Assembly: GCF_039975415.1 (NCBI RefSeq)
Contig: NZ_JBDWHD010000004.1
DNA from: Ascidiaceihabitans sp039975415
Lineage (GTDB): Bacteria > Pseudomonadota > Alphaproteobacteria > Rhodobacterales > Rhodobacteraceae
DNA: 64,000 nucleotides
Strand: one strand, 5' to 3'
Positions 25,020 to 32,537 of this stretch are shown one piece after another. The translations under genes and the position numbers were made by a program. Within the stretch, counting starts at the first letter, position 1. Every line of letters begins with the position of its first letter. The notes beneath the pieces were generated by a model that did not search any database, was not told where the DNA came from, and saw only the letters and a list, made by a program, of their open reading frames with translations.

Positions 25020-26068
25020 TGGAGACCCTGCAAGCCGACCAAACATCCCTGCAATGTCCCAACTGTGCCGGGCAGTGCCTGTTTTCACCGACCGAGCAGG
25101 CGTTGACCTGTCTGAGCTGTGGCACGCCTCATCCCGTTCTGGACCCTGAAAATGACACAGACGCATCCGGAGAGTTCCCCTTCGACCCCAACGCACCCGA
25201 AAGCGACAAGCCGCAAGTCACCAAGGAACGCGCCCATCAATGTCAAACCTGTGGTGGCACTGTCATTTTCACGGCTGAGAACCTGTCGGAACGCTGCCCC
25301 TATTGTGACGGGGCCGTGGTTTTGGGTCGACAGGACATTGGATATCGCACCAAGGCGCTGATCCCGTTTCAGGCGGACGCAGATTTTGCACAACGTCAGG
25401 CTTTGGCCTGGGTGGCAGGTCGCAAAGCCGCTCCGAGTGATCTGTCAGGCACCGTCAGCAAAGGCCGCGTTGCGGGCCTTTACGTGCCATTCTGGACCTT
25501 CGACAGCGAAGAGGCCGTGAACTATTGGGCCAAGCAAACCACAGGCAGCGGCGACAACCGGCGCACACGCAAAATCAAAGGGGCAATGCATATCCGTTTC
25601 AACGATTTGCTCATGCCTGCGTCACCACATGTGACCCCGTTGATCCGCGACGGAATTTTGCACGACTTTACACCATCGGATTTGCGCCCCTACGACGCCG
25701 GTTTTCTGGCGGGGTTTGCCGCCGAACGGCATCACCAGTCGGTGCAAGAAGGGTTGGACAGCAACGCAGATGACAAACGCTGGCTGATCCGCAATCGCAT
25801 TCGCGGCCATATCAACAAGTCGGGCGTGCACAACATCATCTATCAAACAGACTCGTCGGGCATCCATTACCGGCGTATTTTGCTGCCGGTCTGGATCTTG
25901 CACTATAACTACAGGTCTAAACCGTACAAAGTTGTGGTGTCCGGCATTGACGGGCGCACTTTTGGGGAACGCCCTTTTTCCAAGTTAAAAGTCGCCGCCT
26001 ACTCTGCCGCCATTTCGGCGGGCACAATTGCGTTCGGTTTGGCATGGGGTGTCGCAGGCATCCTTTAG
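25019..26068 (+). CDS. Double zinc-ribbon protein with C-terminal membrane anchor
   Basis: A 349-residue protein with two zinc ribbons: Cys13/16 with Cys31/34 (CPNC, CLSC) and Cys75/78 with Cys93/96 (CQTC, CPYC). A conserved middle domain (GLYVPFWTFDSEEAVNYWA, YRRILLPVWILHYNYRSKPYK) and a C-terminal hydrophobic helix (about 325-348) follow. Such proteins are often labelled TFIIB-type zinc-binding or, wrongly, helicase-like; the function is unknown. It overlaps the two-helix membrane protein by one base, so a membrane complex is plausible. The stop codon lies inside a 30-bp tandem repeat. Confidence 0.75.
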   Translation: METLQADQTSLQCPNCAGQCLFSPTEQALTCLSCGTPHPVLDPENDTDASGEFPFDPNAPESDKPQVTKERAHQCQTCGGTVIFTAENLSERCPYCDGAVVLGRQDIGYRTKALIPFQADADFAQRQALAWVAGRKAAPSDLSGTVSKGRVAGLYVPFWTFDSEEAVNYWAKQTTGSGDNRRTRKIKGAMHIRFNDLLMPASPHVTPLIRDGILHDFTPSDLRPYDAGFLAGFAAERHHQSVQEGLDSNADDKRWLIRNRIRGHINKSGVHNIIYQTDSSGIHYRRILLPVWILHYNYRSKPYKVVVSGIDGRTFGERPFSKLKVAAYSAAISAGTIAFGLAWGVAGIL

Positions 26069-26130
26069 TGTCAGTCCGGTGCCGCAGGCATCCTTTAGTG
26101 CTAGTCGGGTGCCGCAGGCATCCTTTAGAG
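26051..26130 (+). repeat. 30-bp tandem repeat spanning the stop of the zinc-ribbon gene
   Basis: Two full 30-bp units (26051-26080, 26081-26110) and a 20-bp partial unit share the core CGCAGGCATCCTTTAG with few differences. The first unit holds the last codons and the TAG (26066-26068). Because 30 is a multiple of three, each further unit repeats the same Ala-Gly-Ile-Leu-stop ending in frame. The array fills almost the whole gap to the convergent mocR-type gene. Confidence 0.88.
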
Positions 26131-26134
26131 CGTT

Positions 26135-27568
26135 TCAGACCCCGATTTGATCTTGGGGATTGTCCAGAAGATCACGCAAACGGCCAATTGCGGCCTCGAA
26201 GCTTTCCAGCGTCACACCGGCATTGATCGCAAACCGAATGGCATGCGGCGCTCGCGCGTCGCGGCACGCATATTCTTCGGCAATGCGAATACGCACACCC
26301 TGTGCCTCGGCCGCTTGGGCAAAGGCCCCGGCCCGCCACCCTTCAGGCAGATACAGCCATAAAAACGGCACATCCTGTTGCCATTTCAAGTCAAATCCGC
26401 CCAGAATATTCACAGCCGCTTGCACGTAACTGTTGTTGGTTTTGCGCACCTGAGTGACCAAAGCATCCAGCGATTTGTGGGTCAGCAATTTGGCACATAA
26501 ATCCATCATCGGGGTGGCAAGCCCAAAGAACGAATGTTCAGAGGCACGGCGCAGTCTGGCAGATTGTCCTTCGGGGGCCACAGCCAAGCCGATGCGCAAG
26601 GCAGGCGTCAGGGTTTTAGAGATAGAGGTGACATACCAACTGCGCTCGGGCGCCAGAACGCGGTAAGAGGGTGCGCGCGCAGTGCCCATGCGGTAACAAT
26701 CGTCTTCCATAATCTGCAGATCGTGTTTGCGTGCCACATCCACAAGCGCACGGCGGCGGTCTTCGGGGCAAAACCCGCAAGTGGGATTGTGCACCTCGGG
26801 AGAGGTACACACAATTTGCGCCCCATGTGCTTTTGCCGCCGCGTCCAAAGCGTCAGGGATCAACCCGTATTCGTCCATCGCAACGGGCACCACATGGGCC
26901 CGCAGCAATTCAGCAGCGCGGCGAAAGCCCGGATAGGACAGTTCTTCTACCAAAATGACCGGCTTGCGCCCTGATAAAAGAGTTTGAAACACCAGTAAAA
27001 TCGCATTCTGGCCGCCATGTGCCAGAACCACATCCTCTGCAGTTACAGCCCCCAAGGGAGGGGATGCAATCCATTGCGCCGCAGCTTTGCGGGCCGGTAA
27101 ACTGCTGTGCCGTGTGGGATAATGCATGACACCGGATGGTGGATCATAGGCGATGTCGGCCAGAAGATTGCGGATCAGGGGCGCTTGTCCGACACTTGGA
27201 AGATGCGGCGAAATCAGATTGACCTGCCATGTCTGCGCTTCGGAATTATGAAGGGCGCTGTCAACTTCGAGGGGCATGTCCAGTCCCCCATCTTGTCCGC
27301 ACGGGTGCATCGGGTCGCGGCGGGCTTTGGCCACAAATGTACCACGGCCCACTTCGGCCGTTAGCATCCCTTCGTCGGTCAAAATGGTATAGGCACGCGC
27401 AACAGTGCCCGGAGTGATGCCCAACTTCCATGCAAGGTCCCGTACCGGAGGCAGTTTGGTCCCTTCGTTCAGATCACCTGTGGCAACACCATCACGGATG
27501 GCCTTGGCCACAGCTTTGTACTTGGGACCTGCCCCGATTTCGAGCTCTGGCTGCCAAATTGTATCCAT
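26135..27568 (-). CDS. MocR/PdxR-type regulator: GntR helix-turn-helix fused to aminotransferase-like domain
   Basis: A 477-residue transcriptional regulator of the MocR subfamily. Residues ~10-75 form a GntR winged helix (LPPVRDLAWKLGITPGTVARAYTIL), and the rest is a fold-type I PLP domain with the cofactor lysine in SISKTLTPALRIGL and LAHGGQNAILLVFQTLL. Members sense PLP-linked metabolites and usually regulate a divergent gene. Here that partner is a DUF1127 gene, across a 91-bp gap with two related inverted repeats. The frame is open to 27610; the ATG at 27568 (MDTIWQPEL) gives the family start. Confidence 0.87.
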   Translation of the reverse strand: MDTIWQPELEIGAGPKYKAVAKAIRDGVATGDLNEGTKLPPVRDLAWKLGITPGTVARAYTILTDEGMLTAEVGRGTFVAKARRDPMHPCGQDGGLDMPLEVDSALHNSEAQTWQVNLISPHLPSVGQAPLIRNLLADIAYDPPSGVMHYPTRHSSLPARKAAAQWIASPPLGAVTAEDVVLAHGGQNAILLVFQTLLSGRKPVILVEELSYPGFRRAAELLRAHVVPVAMDEYGLIPDALDAAAKAHGAQIVCTSPEVHNPTCGFCPEDRRRALVDVARKHDLQIMEDDCYRMGTARAPSYRVLAPERSWYVTSISKTLTPALRIGLAVAPEGQSARLRRASEHSFFGLATPMMDLCAKLLTHKSLDALVTQVRKTNNSYVQAAVNILGGFDLKWQQDVPFLWLYLPEGWRAGAFAQAAEAQGVRIRIAEEYACRDARAPHAIRFAINAGVTLESFEAAIGRLRDLLDNPQDQIGV

Positions 27569-27648
27569 TACAATGTTTCCATAGATTCTTTGTATCACCT
27601 TGCGTATCAATAATCATGACAGAGATGTCAAATTGTGTCAATACAATT
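27558..27648. promoter_or_regulatory. Paired inverted repeats between the mocR-type and DUF1127 genes
   Basis: ATTGT-N7-ACAAT (27558-27574) covers the mocR-type start codon, and AATTGT-N6-ACAATT (27631-27648) lies directly before the DUF1127 ribosome site AGGAG. Their centres are about 73 bp apart, close to seven helical turns. GTATC also repeats directly at 27561, 27592 and 27604. The pattern fits an autoregulated divergent operator, but binding is inferred. Confidence 0.5.
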
Positions 27649-27659
27649 AGGAGATTCCC

Positions 27660-27893
27660 ATGACACTGACGATCAAAACCGACCTCGACGCACTGAATTA
27701 CCTGCGCGAAAGCAAAGCCTTGCCGATTGTATCGGTTTGGGCGGTCGAGTTTGCGGTCATTGTGTCAAAGTGGACAACACGTCGTCGCACACGATTGGCT
27801 TTGTGCCAACTGACCCGCCATCAATTGCGCGACGTGGGACTGACACCGGATCAGGCCTTGGATGAGTCTGCAAAGGTGTTCTGGCAAGCTTGA
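27660..27893 (+). CDS. DUF1127 (YjiS-like) small protein
   Basis: A 77-residue protein. The C-terminal half is the DUF1127 motif: RRTRLALCQLTRHQLRDVGL, then TPDQALDESAKVFW, a basic helix-rich segment. In other alphaproteobacteria short DUF1127 proteins bind RNA and affect small-RNA turnover and stress responses. A strong AGGAG precedes the ATG and a strong terminator follows, so it is an independent unit. Control by the divergent MocR-type regulator is likely from the shared inverted repeats. The exact role is unknown. Confidence 0.82.
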   Translation: MTLTIKTDLDALNYLRESKALPIVSVWAVEFAVIVSKWTTRRRTRLALCQLTRHQLRDVGLTPDQALDESAKVFWQA

Positions 27894-27926
27894 CATCCCC
27901 GTGGCAATTGCCAGACCTCTTCCCTT

Positions 27927-27955
27927 GCCGCCGAACATGTTTCGGCGGCCTTTTT
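27927..27955 (+). terminator. Intrinsic terminator after the DUF1127 gene
   Basis: GCCGCCGAA (27927-27935) and TTCGGCGGC (27941-27949) form a perfect 9-bp stem with a five-base loop, followed by C and five T residues. Confidence 0.93.
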
Positions 27956-27976
27956 GGTTCAGATCGTTGGCACCTT

Positions 27977-28014
27977 GGGGACCCTCCGGGGGAAGTTTAT
28001 CTGGCGAGATGAAG
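27977..28014 (+). repeat. Dispersed C-rich intergenic element, copy B (partial)
   Basis: GGGGACCCTCCGGGGGAAG is followed by TTTATCTGGCGAGATGAAG. The tail matches copy D (58950) almost exactly. The 5' hairpin is degenerate here. It lies between the DUF1127 terminator and the end of the convergent thioesterase gene. Confidence 0.6.
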
Positions 28015-28021
28015 CCGGACC

Positions 28022-28444
28022 TTATGTGCTGGGTGGAATGGCGTATGTGAGGCTGGCGCGGGCCACCGGTTTGTCCGACCCTTCCGAATAAAGCATCACA
28101 TCACTGACGGACAGTTGTTTGCCAAGTTTTAACAATCGCGCCTTGGCAATCAAATCGACATTTGCCGCGGGTTTACGCATAAAATCGATAGAACAGCTTG
28201 TGGTAACGGCCAAAGCTTTGGGTCCGATCATGGCAAGCGTGACCAGATAGGCCGCCACATCGGCCAGTGCGAACATGGAAGGCCCCGATACCGTACCACC
28301 GGGACGCAAATGTTTGTCATCATTGAACAACCGCATCGTAATCTCGTTCTCGGCCACATGGTCGACGTCAAAGTCCTCTGCACGCTGGTGAAACACCTCG
28401 CGCATGAAGATCATCAAAGCGTCTTCATTCATTTTTACAGACAT
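28022..28444 (-). CDS. PaaI-type hotdog-fold thioesterase
   Basis: A 140-residue single hotdog domain, probably an acyl-CoA thioesterase. The motif LRPGGTVSGPSMFALADVAAYLVTL carries the conserved HxPGG-like turn and the catalytic acidic residue of the PaaI family, and SCSIDFMRKPAANVDL forms the following strand. The frame extends to 28546, but the ATG at 28444 (MSVKMNEDALMIF) has a GAAGGGA ribosome site. It is divergent from the crotonase gene with 59 bp between starts; both act on acyl-CoAs and may share control. Confidence 0.85.
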   Translation of the reverse strand: MSVKMNEDALMIFMREVFHQRAEDFDVDHVAENEITMRLFNDDKHLRPGGTVSGPSMFALADVAAYLVTLAMIGPKALAVTTSCSIDFMRKPAANVDLIAKARLLKLGKQLSVSDVMLYSEGSDKPVARASLTYAIPPST

Positions 28445-28503
28445 TTGCTTTCCCTTCCAAAATTCTTGCCCTAACGTTTCAACCAAATTGCGGGGAGGGC
28501 AAG

Positions 28504-29289
28504 ATGGGAATTTTGGAACGTAAGGACACAAACGGTGTCGCAGCATTGGTCATGAACGCACCAGATCGGCTGAACGCGTTGTCTGACGAGATGCTGGACG
28601 CTTTGCACACAAGTCTGGACGATATTGCCGATGACGCGTCAGTGCGGGCTGTTGTTTTGTCCGGTACCGGCAAGGCATTCTGCGCAGGCCATGACCTGAA
28701 GCAAATGACACAAGGGCGCCAGAATGCAGATGGTGGCAAAGCCTATTTCAAAGACCTGTTTGACCGGTGCGCCGCAATGATGGCGCGTGTGCAATCCCTG
28801 CCCCAACCGGTTATTGCGCAGGTGCATGGCATCGCAACCGCTGCGGGATGCCAGTTGGTTGCAACGTGCGACATGGCAGTTGCGGCACAAGGCACGCGCT
28901 TTGGCGTTAATGGTGTGAACATCGGTCTGTTTTGCTCGACCCCCATGGTTGCCTTGTCACGTAACATTCCGCGCAAACAAGCGTTCGAGATGCTTACCAC
29001 AGGGACATTTATCGAAGCAGAGCGCGCGGAAACCTTGGGTTTGATCAATCGGGTCGTTCCAGCCGACAGGCTAGAGGCCGAAACAACCGCATTGGCAGAA
29101 CTTGTCGCGTCGAAACTGGGCGTGGCTGTCAAAATCGGAAAGCAGGCCTTTTACGAACAATTGCAATTGCCCGTTGCCGAGGCTTACGCCCACACAGGCA
29201 ATGTCATGGTCGAAAATATGCTGCACCGGGACACCGAAGAAGGAATTGCGGCATTTTTGGACAAGCGTGATCCAACCTGGACGCAATAA
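28504..29289 (+). CDS. Enoyl-CoA hydratase/isomerase family protein (ECHDC3-like)
   Basis: A 261-residue crotonase-fold protein. The CoA-binding oxyanion segment FCAGHDLKQM and HGIATAAGCQLVATCDMAVAA are typical. Of the two glutamates that activate water in true enoyl-CoA hydratases, the second is present (QAFEMLTTG) but the first position is glycine (FGVNGVNIGL). Hydratase activity is therefore doubtful; ECHDC3-like proteins share this pattern. It is divergent from a thioesterase. Fold assignment is certain, reaction is not. Confidence 0.82.
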   Translation: MGILERKDTNGVAALVMNAPDRLNALSDEMLDALHTSLDDIADDASVRAVVLSGTGKAFCAGHDLKQMTQGRQNADGGKAYFKDLFDRCAAMMARVQSLPQPVIAQVHGIATAAGCQLVATCDMAVAAQGTRFGVNGVNIGLFCSTPMVALSRNIPRKQAFEMLTTGTFIEAERAETLGLINRVVPADRLEAETTALAELVASKLGVAVKIGKQAFYEQLQLPVAEAYAHTGNVMVENMLHRDTEEGIAAFLDKRDPTWTQ

Positions 29290-29415
29290 ACGCATTCTGT
29301 AAGTTGCTGATTTTTAGTGGAAAAATGTGAAGTTAATCATTGTTTCCGAAATTGGCACCGATTGTTTGCAAAAATATGGTAGCAAATCGGGCGCGAATAA
29401 GGCACAAATAAGACA
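29290..29415. other. AT-rich leader portion of the 331-bp gap before trmFO
   Basis: The gap between the crotonase gene and trmFO (29290-29620) starts with an AT-rich stretch without a supported gene. It may hold a promoter, but no -35/-10 pair stands out. The rest of the gap contains the hairpins listed separately. An open frame on the minus strand (29314-29544) has no ribosome site or family character. Confidence 0.5.
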
Positions 29416-29528
29416 GCAGCAGACATGCTGCGCCTGAAAGGCACATCTTTTTGGGTCGCCGTGGGCGGAAGGTCCCTCCAAGTTCGCTCTCACGAACTGA
29501 CCAATCCCCGCAGCGGCGACCCCAAAAA
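29416..29528 (+). ncRNA. Candidate structured RNA upstream of trmFO
   Basis: Three consecutive hairpins: GCAGCA/TGCTGC with a GACA loop (29416-29431); GCC/GGC with a TGAAA loop (29432-29442); and a long stem TTTTT-GGGTCGCCG (29448-29461) with CGGCGACCC-C-AAAAA (29514-29528). Inside the long stem GGTC/GACC and AGTTCG/CGAACT continue the helix around a CCTCCA bulge and a CTCTCA loop. The exposed CCTCC is complementary to Shine-Dalgarno sequences if transcribed on the plus strand. It does not match SRP or 6S RNA motifs. No U-tract follows on either strand. Orientation and expression are inferred. Confidence 0.4.
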
Positions 29529-29549
29529 TACCCCCAGCAGACAATCCGC

Positions 29550-29590
29550 CGCAACTGAATTGTAAGCACTCTGCGCGTGTTTCAGTTGCG
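29550..29590. repeat. 10-bp inverted repeat 30 bp before trmFO
   Basis: CGCAACTGAA (29550-29559) and TTCAGTTGCG (29581-29590) are perfect complements with a 21-base spacer. It could be an operator or a leader hairpin. No U-tract follows. Confidence 0.6.
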
Positions 29591-29620
29591 CTATCCCCAC
29601 CCCTGCCCTACATCACCGCC

Positions 29621-30976
29621 ATGACACAGGTTCTTCATATTATCGGCGGCGGAATGGCCGGATCAGAAGCAGCATGGCAAGCCGCCAATATGGGCGTGCA
29701 AGTTGTGATTCACGAAATGCGGCCAAAGGTTGAAACCTTTGCGCACCAAACCGGTTTGCTTGGGGAAATGGTTTGTTCGAACTCTTTCCGGTCTGACGAC
29801 GATGAACAAAACGCTGTTGGCTTGCTGCATTGGGAAATGCGCCAGGCTGGCGGGTTGATTATGCAAACAGCCGATGCGCACAAACTGCCTGCAGGTGGTG
29901 CTTTGGCCGTCGATCGCGACAACTTTGCCCAATCGGTTACCGATGCCTTAACGGCACACCCCAACATTTCGGTGGACTACGACGAAATCAAAGACTTGCC
30001 GTCCGAGGGACATTGGATCGTGGCCACTGGCCCGCTGACGTCTTCTGATTTGGCAAAATCCATTGCAAAAGCCACTGACGTCGATGCGTTGGCCTTTTTC
30101 GACGCCATCGCCCCCATCGTGTACTTCGACAGCATCGACATGTCCAAAGCGTGGATGCAATCGCGCTATGATAAAGGTGAAACCGAAGAAGAACGCACGG
30201 CCTACCTGAATTGTCCGATGACCAAAGACCAATACGAAGGGTTCATCGATGCCTTGATGGAGGCCGACAAGACCGAATTCAAAGAAGGTGAAACTGCTGG
30301 ATACTTTGACGGCTGCTTGCCGATTGAAGTCATGGCAGAACGTGGCCGTGAAACCCTGCGGTTCGGGCCGATGAAGCCAGTTGGCCTGACCAATATCCAT
30401 GATCCCGAAAACAAACCTTATGCCGTGGTTCAACTGCGTCGCGACAACAAGCTTGGCACATTGTACAACATCGTAGGCTTCCAAACCAAGATGAAGTACG
30501 GCGCCCAAACCGATGTTTTTAAACGTATTCCCGGACTTGAAAATGCAAGCTTTGCCCGATTGGGTGGCATTCACCGAAACACCTTTATGAATTCGCCAAC
30601 ACTGCTCGATGACCAAATGCGACTGCGGTCTACCCCGCATTTGCGGTTTGCGGGGCAAATCACCGGTGTGGAAGGTTATGTCGAAAGCGCCGCTATGGGT
30701 TTGCTCGCCGGTCGCATGGCTGCCACTGAAATCCTTGGGGGATCAATTTCGGCCCCACCGAACACCACGGCCATGGGGGCCTTGATCACACATATCACTG
30801 GCGGAGCAGAAGCGAAGACCTTTCAGCCTATGAACGTCAATTTCGGACTGTTCCCTTTGGTAGAGGGTCTGAAAAGCGGGCGACGGGGCCGGAAAGACCG
30901 GTACAAAGCCTACACCGACCGTGCAAAAGCAGATTGGACCACATGGTTGGGCACATCCACACTGGACGCTGCGTAA
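29621..30976 (+). CDS. trmFO: tRNA (uracil-54-C5)-methyltransferase TrmFO, folate-dependent
   Basis: A flavoenzyme that makes ribothymidine at position 54 of tRNA with methylenetetrahydrofolate as carbon donor. The 451 residues start with the FAD-binding IIGGGMAGSEAA (residues 7-18), carry Cys52 in GEMVCSNSFRSD, which corresponds to the catalytic cysteine, and include KMKYGAQTDVFKRIPGLENA and the GVEGYVESAAMGLLAG segment. Length is standard. There is no Shine-Dalgarno sequence before the ATG. The leader region contains several inverted repeats. A methyltransferase gene follows after 23 bp. Confidence 0.96.
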   Translation: MTQVLHIIGGGMAGSEAAWQAANMGVQVVIHEMRPKVETFAHQTGLLGEMVCSNSFRSDDDEQNAVGLLHWEMRQAGGLIMQTADAHKLPAGGALAVDRDNFAQSVTDALTAHPNISVDYDEIKDLPSEGHWIVATGPLTSSDLAKSIAKATDVDALAFFDAIAPIVYFDSIDMSKAWMQSRYDKGETEEERTAYLNCPMTKDQYEGFIDALMEADKTEFKEGETAGYFDGCLPIEVMAERGRETLRFGPMKPVGLTNIHDPENKPYAVVQLRRDNKLGTLYNIVGFQTKMKYGAQTDVFKRIPGLENASFARLGGIHRNTFMNSPTLLDDQMRLRSTPHLRFAGQITGVEGYVESAAMGLLAGRMAATEILGGSISAPPNTTAMGALITHITGGAEAKTFQPMNVNFGLFPLVEGLKSGRRGRKDRYKAYTDRAKADWTTWLGTSTLDAA

Positions 30977-30999
30977 TCTGATCCGCTAGTCTGTGCCAC

Positions 31000-31614
31000 A
31001 TGGGACAGGGATTTCTGGACAAGGTGTATACAGCCGCCGAAACGCGGACTGGTGCAGAACTATATGACGCGTGGGCGTCCACCTATAACGCTGAAATAAC
31101 GCAAAATGGGTATGTGACCCCAACACGCTGTGCGCAGGCGCTGGCGCAGTGCAACGCAGCTTTGGACAGCCCGGTGCTTGACTTCGGATGTGGGACCGGA
31201 TTGTCCGGTTTGGCTATGTCAGCGGCGGGATTTTCATACATTGATGGCATGGATGTCTCTACCGACATGTTAAAGCAGGCCGCACAGACGGGCGTTTACA
31301 GAAACTTGCACCAAACGGATCCAAACACAGAAGCGCAGATCACGAACGGGGCGTATTCTGCTGTTGCAGCGGTCGGGGTGATTGGGGCCGGTGCTGCACC
31401 CGTTTCTGTTTTCCACGCGATCATGAAGGCATTGCCGAAAAGTGGTAAACTTGTGTTTTCATTTAATGATCACGCTCTTTCGGACCCCGTTCACGAAGCT
31501 GCGTTATCTGAATGGGTCGACGTCGGTGCCGCGCATCTTCTGTTTAAAGAATATGGCCCTCATCTGCCTGGCATTAACTTGAAATCTAACGTGTATGTTG
31601 TTGAAAAAGCGTGA
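31000..31614 (+). CDS. Class I SAM-dependent methyltransferase
   Basis: A 204-residue protein with a Rossmann-like SAM-binding motif I (PVLDFGCGTGLSGLAMSAAGF) and an acidic strand end IDGMDVSTDMLKQA. The N-terminus resembles the Williams-Beuren-like methyltransferases (DAWASTYNAEITQNGYVTP). The substrate is unknown. The TGA overlaps the GTG start of gluQ, and it follows trmFO closely, so the three may be cotranscribed. Confidence 0.83.
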   Translation: MGQGFLDKVYTAAETRTGAELYDAWASTYNAEITQNGYVTPTRCAQALAQCNAALDSPVLDFGCGTGLSGLAMSAAGFSYIDGMDVSTDMLKQAAQTGVYRNLHQTDPNTEAQITNGAYSAVAAVGVIGAGAAPVSVFHAIMKALPKSGKLVFSFNDHALSDPVHEAALSEWVDVGAAHLLFKEYGPHLPGINLKSNVYVVEKA

Positions 31615-32537
31615 CCTTTAGAACACGATTTGCACCATCCCCAACCGGCCCTTTACATTTGGGCCATGCCTATTCCGCCCTTTTGGCACATGATATGGCC
31701 GTTGCACAAAACGGTGAGTTCCTGCTGCGCATCGAGGACATTGATCAAAGCCGCGCCCGTCCCGAATGGGAAACCCAGATTTATGAGGATCTTGAGTGGC
31801 TTGGCTTAAGTTGGTCACCAAACGTAATGCGCCAATCGGATCGTTTTGCTGCATATGACGAAGCCTTGGATGCGCTTTGGGCGCAAGGTTTGCTGTATCC
31901 CTGTACCTGTTCGCGCCGCGACATTGCAAACGCCTTGTCGGCACCGCAAGAAGGCTATCCAACTCATGGGCCTGATGGCGTTATTTACCCGGGAACATGC
32001 CGCTTGGATGATCATCAGATCAGCGGACCCAGACCTAAAGGGGCTGTCATGCGGTTGAATATGACTTTAGCCACATCTCGCACACAACAGGACAACGCAT
32101 TGTCCTCCTATAGGTTCAAAGACATGAATAAAGACCCACAAGACGTTGTATTCACATCACAAGATGTAACAACTAACGTTGGAGATATAGTGCTTTCGCG
32201 CAAAGACATGGGGACGTCTTATCACTTGTCTGTGGTGTTGGATGACGTATCCCAAGGTATTACGGATGTCATACGTGGTGCCGACTTGTTTGAAGCGACA
32301 CAAATTCATGTGGTTCTTCAACGGCTCCTCAGTAGTCCCACACCTACATATCACCATCACAAACTGATCCGCGACAACACCGGAAAACGGTTGGCCAAAC
32401 GCGATGATGCGCGTGCAATCTCAAAATTCAGGCGTGAAGGCTACACGCCTGAAGATATTCGTAAAATGGTGGGATTGTCGGGTCAGGCTTCCGGGGCCAT
32501 CAGCTCTGTTTCTGTACCATCAACCACGGATGTATAA
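31611..32537 (+). CDS. gluQ: Glutamyl-Q tRNA(Asp) synthetase
   Basis: A truncated glutamyl-tRNA synthetase paralogue that attaches glutamate to queuosine-34 of tRNA-Asp. The 308 residues have the class I HLGH signature at 16-19 after FAPSPTGP, a zinc site in CTCSRRDI and YPGTC, and the KLIRDNTGKRLAKRD region replacing KMSKS; the anticodon-binding domain is absent. It starts with GTG overlapping the upstream stop. Its last 55 bp overlap the 3' end of the convergent hisI, giving an unusual C-terminal tail. Confidence 0.93.
   Translation: MTFRTRFAPSPTGPLHLGHAYSALLAHDMAVAQNGEFLLRIEDIDQSRARPEWETQIYEDLEWLGLSWSPNVMRQSDRFAAYDEALDALWAQGLLYPCTCSRRDIANALSAPQEGYPTHGPDGVIYPGTCRLDDHQISGPRPKGAVMRLNMTLATSRTQQDNALSSYRFKDMNKDPQDVVFTSQDVTTNVGDIVLSRKDMGTSYHLSVVLDDVSQGITDVIRGADLFEATQIHVVLQRLLSSPTPTYHHHKLIRDNTGKRLAKRDDARAISKFRREGYTPEDIRKMVGLSGQASGAISSVSVPSTTDV

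Noticed and set aside
26044..26226. 60-codon frame with repeated CRRHPL residues
   Set aside because: It only translates the 30-bp tandem repeat in another frame and then the antisense of the mocR-type gene.
29314..29544. 76-codon frame on the minus strand in the gap before trmFO
   Set aside because: No ribosome site, cysteine-rich random-looking sequence, and it runs through the long hairpin.
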